This document shows positions 8,763-17,136 of a DNA stretch of 64,000 nucleotides, in pieces; position 1 is the first letter of the stretch, and every line of letters starts with the position of its first letter. The translations under genes and the position numbers were made by a program. Location: the NCBI RefSeq assembly GCF_020386615.1, contig NZ_CP077769.1, positions 434,001 to 498,000 of the forward strand. Reading direction: 5' to 3'. The DNA is from Chitinophaga pendula. Lineage in GTDB: Bacteria; Bacteroidota; Bacteroidia; Chitinophagales; Chitinophagaceae. Under the pieces are notes generated by a model, which was not told where the DNA came from, made no database searches, and saw only the letters and a list, made by a program, of their open reading frames with translations.

Positions 8763-9391
8763 TGACTTGGGTTTATGTATAATGCTCTACTCTTTTGGGC
8801 AGGGTTTTCGAGCAATTCCCCTTACTGATCCGGATAGTATCTTTCGTGGACATGCGGAGATAGTCCACCATGAAGGCAGATTGATGATATAGTAATGAAT
8901 GATGTTTTCCCGCTCCGGCAGACAAGTTGTAAATAACGACGCAATAGTCTTTGGCTATATGATTGGATCAATAACAGTTGTAGTAATCCGGGAGCAGGCG
9001 TTTCATATGCTGGCTTTCTGGGGATAACAATATTGCTTTCAGCTGGCAGAAGACTTGTATCCCTACAGATACACCAGGTAGCAAACTGGTGACCTCTTTT
9101 TTGATAGAATGGTTAAAAACGATCAGGACAAGTCCCCGATGATGTAAAGTTGAATTTTATTGAGCGTATAGGCAATAGCGATAAAGTTTAAGTTATTCCT
9201 GTAAATGGGAAGCCGAGGAAAACTCTCCGCAGTAGAAATGAGTATGTTCAGTGATGATGAGGTGGCATCCCGCTATTTTTCCCAAACGAAAGAGCTGAAA
9301 AAAATAACAACTTTATGCTTATTTTTATGATACTCCATATGTTGGATGACAGATATCGTGATACATTGGTAACCCTATAATTTGTAAGCAC
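8763..9391. other. 629-bp intergenic region between divergent genes
   Basis: This stretch lies between the small secreted-protein gene (minus) and the XRE regulator (plus). I see no convincing ORF, RNA gene or terminator hairpin. It presumably holds the divergent promoters, but no perfect TTTG-N19/20-TAnnTTTG pair was found on either strand. Confidence 0.5.
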
Positions 9392-9811
9392 GTGGTAGTT
9401 AATAAGATAAGACAGATCCGCCTCGCCCGTAACTTCACCCAGGAATATATCGCACTCGAACTGGGTATATCGCAGAATGCTTATTCCAAGATCGAAAATG
9501 GTCAGGTGAATATGACCGTAGACCGGCTCGGAAGAGTAGCCGATATCTTAAAAGTACCGGTGAGCGAATTGTTCGCTGTCACACACGAAGAACCCCTCAA
9601 ACCAGCAACGTCATCACAAGACCTGCTCTACACCGAGTTAAAAGAAACCATCGCGCTCCTCAAAGACGAACTGGCCGCCAAACAACAGCATATCGATGGC
9701 CTGCTGCAAGTGATCCATAAACTACAGGAACAAGCCTGCTCCTCCATCACCCGGTGCCTGCTCTTATTAGGTATCTGCGATGCCGACCTCCCCTTGTTAT
9801 TCCTGCTATAA
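9392..9811 (+). CDS. XRE-family transcriptional regulator
   Basis: It encodes 139 residues from a GTG start. Residues 3-58 form a Cro/CI-type helix-turn-helix: KIRQIRLARNFTQEYIALEL, then GISQNAYSKIENGQVNMTVD. A coiled-coil-like segment follows (about 80-115), rich in Glu, Lys and Leu and probably used for dimerisation. The last 25 residues are unusually hydrophobic (RCLLLLGICDADLPLLFLL), which is odd for this family and could reflect a recent change at the 3' end. The gene lies about 210 bp upstream of three tandem peptide genes and points the same way, so it is a candidate regulator for them. No operator could be assigned. Confidence 0.8.
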   Translation: MVVNKIRQIRLARNFTQEYIALELGISQNAYSKIENGQVNMTVDRLGRVADILKVPVSELFAVTHEEPLKPATSSQDLLYTELKETIALLKDELAAKQQHIDGLLQVIHKLQEQACSSITRCLLLLGICDADLPLLFLL

Positions 9812-10022
9812 ATTCCAGATAAATAATGGTTCTTTTTCTATTATCGTATAACATGTACTCTATACGGTAAGTCCCCGCTTTTATTTTTTTTACACGCTCA
9901 TAGCATATAATTTCACGCTTACAGCCTATAATATAAGCTATTCAACTGCTTTTACATTGCATATGGCCGGGATACTTTAGCAGCGATCTTAATATCTCAA
10001 TCACCTTTAATTCCCATTGCCC

Positions 10023-10223
10023 ATGCAAACGAGTAGATCTGTTAAGCACTACCAGGGGCTGCCCCGCTTAGCAATGAAAGCTGTCAAAGGAGGTGGCAAG
10101 AATGTGGCTGCCGCAGGATGCTGGTATACCTATTGCCGCTTCGTCTCTTCCGACCCTTGTCCCAGTTTCGGCGCCGGCTGTTTCTGCCACCATGTAGAAG
10201 GCTATTGTATGAGCCGGTCCTGA
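10023..10223 (+). CDS. GGG-leader six-cysteine peptide precursor 1
   Basis: The ATG at 10023 gives 66 residues; a TTG two codons earlier is less likely. A basic leader (LPRLAMKAVKGGG) ends in the Gly motif used by double-glycine peptidase-transporters. The core of about 41 residues has six cysteines spaced C-x4-C-x7-C-x6-C-x-C-x6-C, with GCFCHHVEGYC at the end. This is the most divergent of three tandem paralogues. The pattern is that of a small secreted, disulfide-rich or post-translationally modified peptide. No modification enzyme or exporter is adjacent. Reality of the gene is supported by conservation among the three copies; function is unknown. Confidence 0.75.
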   Translation: MQTSRSVKHYQGLPRLAMKAVKGGGKNVAAAGCWYTYCRFVSSDPCPSFGAGCFCHHVEGYCMSRS

Positions 10224-10309
10224 TGCCTCCCCTTCCTCCATTTACCCTATTTCGCACTGCACCAAAGCAAGTATCCGTCTATTTTTTATCTAAAAAACAC
10301 GCTACACAC

Positions 10310-10516
10310 ATGAAAAGCAAAAAAATGCTTACCGGCCTGACGGCACTGCCCCGTCATGAGCTCCGGCAACTGAAAGGTGGAGGGATCGACCTGGCCACCC
10401 AAACCTGTAATCTACAGGGCTGCCGCTTTGTAGACGCCTGCGGCAGTATCGAGATCGGCTGTTTCTGTCACCCGATAGAACGGTTCTGTATCAAACACAG
10501 CCTTCCTAACGGCTAA
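10310..10516 (+). CDS. GGG-leader six-cysteine peptide precursor 2
   Basis: It encodes 68 residues from the ATG at 10310, beginning MKSKKMLTGL. The leader contains ALPRHELRQLKGGG, matching the position and spacing of the leaders in the flanking paralogues. The core has six cysteines at C-x4-C-x5-C-x6-C-x-C-x6-C, closing with IGCFCHPIERFCIKH. The C-x-C pair followed six residues later by the last Cys is shared by all three copies, as is the HPIER segment with copy 3. The gap to copy 1 is 86 bp. The product is probably cleaved after GGG and exported, by analogy with Bacteroidota GG-leader natural-product precursors; this is inference. Confidence 0.8.
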   Translation: MKSKKMLTGLTALPRHELRQLKGGGIDLATQTCNLQGCRFVDACGSIEIGCFCHPIERFCIKHSLPNG

Positions 10517-10597
10517 ACACCTACTACCTGTAAGTCCTGATGATCGGATGTAATAATCACAAACCGCAATTATTCATCACCCTTAAATCGATCATGT

Positions 10598-10795
10598 ATG
10601 AAAAGTCAACGTAAGATCTCCTCGTTTTCCGGTTTTGCCCGTACGACCCTCAGTCACATTAAAGGTGGCGGCACCGGCCTTGGCGCTCGCCTATGCGAGG
10701 CTGGCAGCATGTGTATCATTGGTTGTAAAGGCTATGGTTGTTTCTGCCACCCCATAGAGCGTTATTGCGTGTGGCATAACGTAGGCGGCCGGTAA
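10598..10795 (+). CDS. GGG-leader six-cysteine peptide precursor 3
   Basis: It encodes 65 residues from the ATG at 10598, beginning MKSQRKISSF. The leader ends FARTTLSHIKGGG. The core is compact, with six cysteines at C-x5-C-x3-C-x4-C-x-C-x6-C and the signature YGCFCHPIERYCVWH. Of the three this spacing comes closest to a knottin or cyclotide pattern, in which a single residue separates cysteines IV and V. The core also contains several glycines (TGLGARLC, CKGYGC). The gene is 81 bp after copy 2 and is followed, 52 bp on, by a hairpin terminator shared with sucC. Function and any modification are unknown. Confidence 0.8.
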   Translation: MKSQRKISSFSGFARTTLSHIKGGGTGLGARLCEAGSMCIIGCKGYGCFCHPIERYCVWHNVGGR

Positions 10796-10847
10796 TCTGT
10801 ACCGTTATGAATGTATCCTTTTAGCCGGCAATGGCCTGGCAAAAAGA

Positions 10848-10875
10848 AAAGGGCTGACCAACTGGTCAGCCCTTT
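10848..10875. terminator. Hairpin terminator between peptide genes and sucC
   Basis: A perfect 13-bp stem (AAAGGGCTGACCA paired with TGGTCAGCCCTTT) has a 2-nt AC loop. On the minus strand it is followed by a T-rich tract (TCTTTTT), so it best serves sucC, which ends at 10902. It may also stop readthrough from the peptide genes. Confidence 0.75.
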
Positions 10876-10901
10876 CTGTGATAAGTTATATGTGAACGCG
10901 A

Positions 10902-12116
10902 TTAAGCGCTTACTGCTTTGTTGACCAGTGCAGCTGCTTCGCTCAGCAGGATAGCGGATTGTACTTTCAGACCGCTTTCTTCGATGAGCTTCTTAGCTTC
11001 TTCTGCGTTAGTACCCTGCAGACGCACAATGATAGGTACAGTGATGTTACCGATAGACTGGTAAGCATCGATTACACCCTGTGCTACCCTGTCGCAACGT
11101 ACGATACCACCAAAGATATTGATCAGGATCGCCTTTACTTTAGGATCTTTCAGGATAATACGGAAACCTGCTTCTACCGTCTGCGCATTGGCAGTACCAC
11201 CTACGTCCAGGAAGTTAGCCGGCTCACCACCACTCAGTTTGATCATGTCCATAGTTGCCATAGCCAGACCAGCACCGTTCACCATACAACCTACGTTACC
11301 GTCCAGTTTCACGAAGTTGAGGTTGTATTTACCTGCTTCTACTTCTGTCGGATCTTCCTCGGTAATATCACGCAGGGCTTCCAGGTCGGCATGACGCATC
11401 AGCGCGTTGTCGTCCAGGTTCATTTTACAGTCTACCGCGATGATCTTCTCGTCGCTGGTTTTGAACAGCGGGTTGATCTCCAGCATAGAACAATCCAGTC
11501 CTACGTAAGCATTGTACAGGTTGGTCACGAACTTCACCATGTTTTTAAATGCCTCGCCGCTCAGACCGAAGTTGAAAGCGATCTTACGCGCCTGGAAAGG
11601 TTGGAGAGGGCTACCAGGGAATACCCACTCTTTGAATATTTTGTCAGGTGTGTTGTGGGCTACCTCTTCGATATCCATACCACCTTCAGTAGAGTACATG
11701 ATCACATTCTGGCCTTTGGCACGGTCCAGTAATATAGACAGGTAAAATTCCTTAATCGGGTTAGGACCAGGATAGTAAACATCCTGGGCTACCAGCACTT
11801 TATTGACCAGTTTACCTGCTTCTCCGGTCTGGATGGTCACCAGGGTGCCTCCGAGGATATTGCCGGCTATCGTCTTTACATCCTCTGCATTTTTGCCAAC
11901 AGCTACGCCTCTCTGCTCGGTACCACGCACCTTACCTTTACCACGACCGCCTGCATGGATCTGCGCTTTAACAACAGCAAACTCGTTGCCATAGTGTACT
12001 TTCAGTTGTTTATACGCTTCAGCGGCAGCTTCCGGAGTATCTACCGGAATACCTTCCTGCACCGGTACGTTATATTTTTTCAACAGTTCTTTAGCCTGGT
12101 ACTCGTGTAAGTTCAT
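10902..12116 (-). CDS. sucC: Succinyl-CoA ligase (ADP-forming) beta subunit
   Basis: The 404-residue product begins MNLHEYQAKELLKKYNVPVQ, the standard start of SucC. An ATP-grasp domain occupies the N-terminal half, with the nucleotide-binding AGGRGKGK near residue 56 and metal-binding EINPLF near 218. The C-terminal CoA-ligase domain includes GCMVNGAGLAMATMD and LINIFGGIVRCD. The enzyme joins with SucD to interconvert succinyl-CoA and succinate in the TCA cycle with substrate-level ATP formation. sucD is not adjacent, which is common in Bacteroidota. Length is close to the family norm. A strong hairpin terminator follows. Confidence 0.97.
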   Translation of the reverse strand: MNLHEYQAKELLKKYNVPVQEGIPVDTPEAAAEAYKQLKVHYGNEFAVVKAQIHAGGRGKGKVRGTEQRGVAVGKNAEDVKTIAGNILGGTLVTIQTGEAGKLVNKVLVAQDVYYPGPNPIKEFYLSILLDRAKGQNVIMYSTEGGMDIEEVAHNTPDKIFKEWVFPGSPLQPFQARKIAFNFGLSGEAFKNMVKFVTNLYNAYVGLDCSMLEINPLFKTSDEKIIAVDCKMNLDDNALMRHADLEALRDITEEDPTEVEAGKYNLNFVKLDGNVGCMVNGAGLAMATMDMIKLSGGEPANFLDVGGTANAQTVEAGFRIILKDPKVKAILINIFGGIVRCDRVAQGVIDAYQSIGNITVPIIVRLQGTNAEEAKKLIEESGLKVQSAILLSEAAALVNKAVSA

Positions 12117-12190
12117 CGGATAAAAATTTGGCGCTAAAATAGGTCATTATGTTTTAAATATAAAACCGCACCCATTTGTGAATTAAAAAA

Positions 12191-12198
12191 TAACTTTG
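12191..12198 (+). promoter_or_regulatory. Bacteroidota -7 element (TAACTTTG) upstream of the phosphorylase gene
   Basis: TAACTTTG is a perfect match to TAnnTTTG, about 115 bp before the start codon at 12312. A TTTG at 12175-12178 is too close (12 bp) to be a normal -33 element, so the promoter is only partly supported. Confidence 0.4.
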
Positions 12199-12311
12199 CG
12201 CGGATTTATGGGGAATGGCTAAATTGTTGCGGCCCGGCGGCCGCATACAGCCAGCCAGGCCCGGTAGCCTGGTCCCTATGGACCATTACACCAGACATAT
12301 AAAGAATTTAC

Positions 12312-13133
12312 ATGAGCGAACTTTTAGACAAGATAGCGGCGGCCAGCGCCTTTATCAGGCAACGCTGGCAGCACACCCCTGTAGCAGGTATTATTTTGGG
12401 CAGCGGCCTGGGCAACCTCGTCGGCGAGATCACCGATAAAGTGGAGATCCCCTATAAAGAGATCCCCCACTTCCCGGTATCCACCGTAGAAGGCCATCAC
12501 GGCAAGCTGATCCTGGGATATATGCAGGGCAAACCCGTAGTTGCTATGGCAGGCCGGTTCCATTATTATGAAGGGTTCTCCATGCAACAGGTCACCTTCC
12601 CCATCCGGGTCATGAAAGACCTGGGCATACAAACCCTGCTCGTTTCCAATGCCGCCGGTGGTATGAACGCCGCCTTCAAAGTAGGCGACCTGATGATCAT
12701 CAGAGACCATATCAACCTGCAACCGGAACATCCCCTGCGCGGTCGTAATGAAGACACATTAGGCCCCCGCTTCCCGGATATGAGCGAACCGTACGCCAAA
12801 AGCCTGATAGCCAAAGCACAAAAAATTGCAGCGGACAACAATATACTGGTACATAGCGGCGTATATGTAGGCGTACAAGGACCAACCTTCGAAACCCGGG
12901 CAGAATACAAATTCATGCACATCATCGGCGGCGACGCTGTAGGCATGAGCACCGTGCCGGAAGTGATCGTAGCCGTACACGCCGGACTGCAGGTATTCGC
13001 CATGAGCGTGATCACCGACATCGGTATCCGTGAAGAAGAAAATGTGATCACTCACGACGAAGTACTGCAAGCAGCAAAGGCAGCAGAGCCCTTGCTCACC
13101 ACAATATTCAGGGAATTGATCCAACAGTTATAA
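12312..13133 (+). CDS. Purine-nucleoside phosphorylase, class I trimeric type
   Basis: The 273-residue length matches the trimeric mammalian-like PNP family. Visible motifs are the phosphate-binding GIILGSGLGNLV (about 26-37), FHYYEG, LLVSNAAGGMN (about 111), and GVQGPTFETRAE (about 186-197) with the purine-binding Glu. The enzyme splits inosine, guanosine and their deoxy forms with phosphate into free base and ribose-1-phosphate for purine salvage in the cytoplasm. The ATG start at 12312 agrees with family length. A hairpin-forming inverted repeat follows the stop, and the porin gene begins about 100 bp later on the same strand. Confidence 0.95.
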   Translation: MSELLDKIAAASAFIRQRWQHTPVAGIILGSGLGNLVGEITDKVEIPYKEIPHFPVSTVEGHHGKLILGYMQGKPVVAMAGRFHYYEGFSMQQVTFPIRVMKDLGIQTLLVSNAAGGMNAAFKVGDLMIIRDHINLQPEHPLRGRNEDTLGPRFPDMSEPYAKSLIAKAQKIAADNNILVHSGVYVGVQGPTFETRAEYKFMHIIGGDAVGMSTVPEVIVAVHAGLQVFAMSVITDIGIREEENVITHDEVLQAAKAAEPLLTTIFRELIQQL

Positions 13134-13155
13134 TAATAAGATATCCTGCAGTAGG

Positions 13156-13201
13156 CAGTTTGCATACCAGGCACCCCAACCGGTACCAGGTATGCAAACT
13201 A
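13156..13201. repeat. Inverted repeat between phosphorylase and porin genes
   Basis: A perfect 12-bp pair (AGTTTGCATACC at 13157-13168 and GGTATGCAAACT at 13189-13200) extends imperfectly to about 20 bp. There is no T run, so it is either a factor-assisted terminator or a structured leader for the porin gene at 13235. Confidence 0.55.
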
Positions 13202-13234
13202 CAGGCTGGCAGCAGCAAATAGCAACTATTTCGG

Positions 13235-15214
13235 ATGAGGCAACTTTTCTTAATCGCCAGCCTGCTGTTCCTGCTAGGAAAGCAGGGTATAGCGCAGTTC
13301 AATACCGGTGGCCGGTTTAATAATATGGGGGGCGGCGGTGGCGGCACCTCCAAAATGCAGCGCGATACCACCAAACATGATCATGAACCGGACACCCTGA
13401 CACTGACCTATCGATACCTGGGAGAACCGACAGACTTTACTATCGACTCCTCCATCGCCGATTTTGACGCCAACTTCCTGCGGCGACCGGCCAGCTATAT
13501 GTACCTCGGTAACAATGGTAACGCCGCCCGCAACCTCATCTTCACCCCCCGCGCCAAAGCAGGCTTCGATGAAGGCTTCCATGCCTTTGATATCTACGCC
13601 TTCAAACATGAAGATGCCAAGTTCTACATGACCACCAAACCCTACTCAGAACTACAATACCTGATCGGGGCCAAACAAGAACAACTCATCCACGCCACGC
13701 ACACACAAAACCGGGGCGAACGTTTTAACTTCTCCTTCGACTACCGCAAAGTCAACGCACCAGGATACTTCCGCAACCTCAATACCAACGACGATATGTA
13801 CCGGGTGACCGCCCAGTACCATAGCAAAAATAAAAGAGCACATACCTACTTCAGCTTCTATATGAACAAACTCGCCAGCGGCGAGAACGGTGGCATACGC
13901 AGCGATACCTTCATCGGCAAATCCCGCTACAGCGAACGTAGTACCATCGACGTCAACCTGGGCAACAGCGCCCCCTATAGCAGCGGTTTCTTTAACTCCA
14001 CCATCGCCGTAAAATCCTCCTGGAAACAAACAGGCATCCTCCTGCAGCAACACTACGACTGGGGCAAAGGCGATACCGTACATGTGAACGACACCACCGC
14101 CTACTATAAATTCGATCCGGTATTCCGGGTACAGTACACCTTCAAGTTCACTAACAATACCTACGAGTTCACCGACAACACACCGGATACCTTCTACTAT
14201 ACCAAACATTACGATATTGCCTTCCAGGGGGGTGTCATAGAGGCAAAGACCAGCTGGAAGCACCTCTCCAACGATATCAGCCTCGTACAGTTCCCCATCC
14301 GTGGCAACCAGGCTCACTTCATCAGCGCCGGAGCCCGGTATGAAAATATCACAGGTACCTTCCTAGATGCCGGCATACAGTTCAACAACCTCGCCGTACA
14401 TGGAGAGTACCGCAACAAAACACGCAATAAAAAATGGGACTTCTCCGCCAGAGGGGAACTATATGCACTGGGTACCAACGTCGGCGATTATAATGTCAGC
14501 GCAAGCCTGAGCCGCTACCTGAACGAAAAACTAGGCAACGTCACCCTCCTCTTCCGTAACGTCAATACAGAACCGTCCTACATATATCGCTATTTCTCGT
14601 ACAACCGCGATAGCTGGTACAACGAGAATATGAAAAAGGAAAACACCTTCCAGTTCTCTTTCCTGGCGGATAACAAACGGCTCAAATACAACCTGGCTGT
14701 CAACTACTTCGTGTTTACCAACTACACCTACTGGCAGAACTATATGCAGAGCGCACAGGCCTCCGGTGTATTCAACCTCTTCCAGGTCGTGTTCAGCAAA
14801 CAATTCAGGTGGCGGCAGTTCACCTGGTATGCCGACTTCGCCTACCAGCAGGTACTGGGTAACGGTCCTATCAACGTGCCCTCCCTATATACCAGGCACC
14901 GGCTGGCATTCGAAAGACGCCTGTTCACCAACCTCAACCTGATGACCGGTATAGAAGCGAAGTATACTTCCTCCTATTATGCAGATGACTATTCCCCGCT
15001 CACCGGACAATTTATCTACCAGAAAAATACCACCGTGAGATATAACCTGCCAGACCTGGCAGCTTTTGTACATTTCCGCATCAAATCCTTCTCTGCCTAC
15101 GCACGTGCAGAGAACCTGAATACCTTCCTGGCCAACAATAACTACGCAGCGCCGCTCTACCCTTACAATAACTTCGGTATCCGGGTAGGTCTGCGCTGGT
15201 GGTTCATCAACTAA
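13235..15214 (+). CDS. Putative outer-membrane porin (Porin_10 type)
   Basis: It encodes 659 residues starting MRQLFLIASLLFLLGKQGIA, a signal peptide cleaved near AQF. A short low-complexity Gly stretch follows (residues 31-38). The rest has the alternating aromatic and polar pattern of beta strands, many Tyr, Asn and Phe, and ends in GLRWWFIN with a terminal strand suitable for outer-membrane insertion. Sequence such as YLGEPTDFTIDSSIADFD and the overall size match the Bacteroidota putative porin family (Porin_10). Its substrate is unknown. The stop overlaps the convergent cytochrome-like gene by 4 bp. Confidence 0.85.
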   Translation: MRQLFLIASLLFLLGKQGIAQFNTGGRFNNMGGGGGGTSKMQRDTTKHDHEPDTLTLTYRYLGEPTDFTIDSSIADFDANFLRRPASYMYLGNNGNAARNLIFTPRAKAGFDEGFHAFDIYAFKHEDAKFYMTTKPYSELQYLIGAKQEQLIHATHTQNRGERFNFSFDYRKVNAPGYFRNLNTNDDMYRVTAQYHSKNKRAHTYFSFYMNKLASGENGGIRSDTFIGKSRYSERSTIDVNLGNSAPYSSGFFNSTIAVKSSWKQTGILLQQHYDWGKGDTVHVNDTTAYYKFDPVFRVQYTFKFTNNTYEFTDNTPDTFYYTKHYDIAFQGGVIEAKTSWKHLSNDISLVQFPIRGNQAHFISAGARYENITGTFLDAGIQFNNLAVHGEYRNKTRNKKWDFSARGELYALGTNVGDYNVSASLSRYLNEKLGNVTLLFRNVNTEPSYIYRYFSYNRDSWYNENMKKENTFQFSFLADNKRLKYNLAVNYFVFTNYTYWQNYMQSAQASGVFNLFQVVFSKQFRWRQFTWYADFAYQQVLGNGPINVPSLYTRHRLAFERRLFTNLNLMTGIEAKYTSSYYADDYSPLTGQFIYQKNTTVRYNLPDLAAFVHFRIKSFSAYARAENLNTFLANNNYAAPLYPYNNFGIRVGLRWWFIN

Positions 15215-16509
15215 CGCACCCGTAGCTGCTCATCCCCAGCTTCGTAAGGAAGGAACAACATCACCATGGTCAGCATTTCATCGACACTTTTCATCGTACC
15301 GCCGGAATAGATAAGGCGGGGAGGATGGAAAGGATTCGCCGGATTGCTGGCCGTGTTGTCATAAGTACCTTCTATCGTAACGACCGTTCCCTTAGGTATC
15401 TTCACCGGGTGCGGGAACCAGTAGATCTCCTGCCAGTTGAAATCCCATTGCGGGATGTGTACCAACGGAATCGTATCTCCCCGTGGCGTCGTCGCATATG
15501 CTTTAAAGGATTTGCCCAGCAAATGCATATGCGGCCATACATAAAACAGGCTTTGGTCCTGGGGGGTCGTTACTTTCAGTGTGAACTTTTTTATGGTATC
15601 CGGCTGTATGAAAAAGAAAGGTTCAATATCCCGCTGACCTACGCCGCCAGAACCAATACTGACCACATTCACCGTACGTCTGACAGCTTCTTTCCGGAAA
15701 AATAGGTTCACCCCGCTCTGCTCCGTGGTCGTTTTGCCGGATGGTGCATAGTGTATAGTCAGGAGAATTACCCCTCTTTTAGGCATTTTCCAGCCGATAT
15801 GCTCCGGGTAGGACTCAAACCCTGCCCCCGGCACCCATCCGCCGTAATAGACCAGTTTCTTTTGCAAAGGGGCATATTCTTCATACCGGTTGCCCGATCC
15901 TTCATTGACCGTAACAAAATCAGGACCCATACGGATGTCGGTATCGTCGTCCGCTTCGTAAATAGCATAGTTGGCGTGATGTACAGCCTGTTTGTTATTA
16001 GTCAGGAACTCCACCGCCTCTACATTCATAGGAGCTTCCTGTGAAAAGGGGATGCGAAATACCACGAACCTTTCGGTGTTGTCGCCGGCAATAGTATAGG
16101 GAGCGATGACTTTCAGCGTCTGATCTGCCGGCCGGTGATACTGCGTACCGGCAACAAATTTCTTTGTAACAGGGGTGGGTTTACCTTTCGGCATCTTGGC
16201 CGCTACCCAGTCTTTGATCAGTTTGATCTCTTCAGCAGACAATCCCCGTTGCCCGCTATAGGTAGCATAGTGCCGGTCTGCCTTCCAGGGCGGCATATAT
16301 CCGCTTTCCGTGACCTCGCTGATAAACGAAGCCCGTTTGCTCACCTCTTCATAAGTGAGTAGGGAGAAGGGAGCAGCTTCCCCCGGACGGTGACAGCTGG
16401 CGCAATGCTGCATGATCAGCGGCGCAATATGCTGGTAATAAGTGGGAACCTGTGCGGCCAGTGGCTGATACAGGAAAACCAGCAGGAAAAATAAATGACG
16501 CAGGCGCAT
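15211..16509 (-). CDS. Heme c-binding protein with copper monooxygenase-like domain
   Basis: The ATG at 16509 gives 432 residues; it lies one base after the stop of the redoxin gene. A signal peptide (about 1-19) precedes a cytochrome-c-like domain with the heme motif CASCH (Cys36, Cys39, His40) and a candidate Met ligand in GYMPPW. Beyond residue 130 are paired histidines in AVHHANYAIY, a TIHYAPSG segment and WPHMHLLGKSFKAY. These are the His-rich motifs of type II copper, ascorbate-dependent (PHM-like) monooxygenase domains. The product is probably periplasmic and redox-active. It is the last gene of a SusC-SusD-redoxin unit. Substrate and true catalytic activity are unknown. Confidence 0.75.
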   Translation of the reverse strand: MRLRHLFFLLVFLYQPLAAQVPTYYQHIAPLIMQHCASCHRPGEAAPFSLLTYEEVSKRASFISEVTESGYMPPWKADRHYATYSGQRGLSAEEIKLIKDWVAAKMPKGKPTPVTKKFVAGTQYHRPADQTLKVIAPYTIAGDNTERFVVFRIPFSQEAPMNVEAVEFLTNNKQAVHHANYAIYEADDDTDIRMGPDFVTVNEGSGNRYEEYAPLQKKLVYYGGWVPGAGFESYPEHIGWKMPKRGVILLTIHYAPSGKTTTEQSGVNLFFRKEAVRRTVNVVSIGSGGVGQRDIEPFFFIQPDTIKKFTLKVTTPQDQSLFYVWPHMHLLGKSFKAYATTPRGDTIPLVHIPQWDFNWQEIYWFPHPVKIPKGTVVTIEGTYDNTASNPANPFHPPRLIYSGGTMKSVDEMLTMVMLFLPYEAGDEQLRVR

Positions 16510-16510
16510 G

Positions 16511-17074
16511 TCAGTCAATGTTGATAAGGCAGCCGATCGCCTTGGTGTGGGTAGTAGCCGTATGTTCTTTTTGCAGGATGGCCGCTTCCAGGTAGCGGGC
16601 AGTGATCACCGTACGCCGGGCACCGAGAGATACCACACCATTATCGATCAACCCGCGGTATAACAGGTGGCCTTGCGGGTCGAACAGCATGGCTTCCGGT
16701 GTAACACGGGCTTGCAGGTAACCGGACAACTGTTTGCCTTTGTCCTGCAATAGCGGAAACGGTAAGTGGTAATCGGCCTGGTACTGCCGGATAAGGTCCA
16801 GGGAATAGCCTTCACCGGGGATGATACCGACGAAGTATACCTGCTCCGCAAACTGCTCCTGTAGCTTGCGCAGCACAGGGGCATAAGATTTACACAATGG
16901 GCATTCCGGAGACAGAAAGAGCACCGCCAGCAGCTTGCCGGCAGGAGGCCGGAGCGGCTGTATACGCCCGCTGGTATCCCGCAGGGCAAAACGGCGGACA
17001 GCAGCTTCCCGGAAGGTCTGTGCACTACACAGCCAGGTAGGACAAAGCAACGCAATCGTGAGTAATAGTCGCAT
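16511..17074 (-). CDS. Exported redoxin (AhpC/TSA, thioredoxin fold)
   Basis: The ATG at 17074 starts a signal peptide (MRLLLTIALLCPTWLCSAQ), giving 187 residues; the longer frame adds an unlikely polar extension. The thioredoxin-like fold is shown by LAVLFLSPECPLCKSYAPVL, with the active pair Cys58 and Cys61 in CPLC, followed by VYFVGIIPGEGY and the cis-Pro region RVTPEAMLFD. Such redoxins reduce thiols or take part in heme or copper protein maturation outside the cytoplasm. It sits one base from the cytochrome/monooxygenase-like gene and 62 bp after susD. That strongly suggests a joint task; the partner substrate is not known. Confidence 0.85.
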   Translation of the reverse strand: MRLLLTIALLCPTWLCSAQTFREAAVRRFALRDTSGRIQPLRPPAGKLLAVLFLSPECPLCKSYAPVLRKLQEQFAEQVYFVGIIPGEGYSLDLIRQYQADYHLPFPLLQDKGKQLSGYLQARVTPEAMLFDPQGHLLYRGLIDNGVVSLGARRTVITARYLEAAILQKEHTATTHTKAIGCLINID

Positions 17075-17136
17075 AACAGACCGGTTGAAACTATTCCCCT
17101 CCGCATACAACGGAGGGGAATAGCCAGGATACAAAA

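Noticed and set aside
10959..11732. Plus-strand ORF of 257 codons over sucC
   Set aside because: Antisense shadow of sucC with improbable composition.
13652..14317. Minus-strand ORF over the porin gene
   Set aside because: Shadow of the porin; Val- and Gly-rich with no domain.
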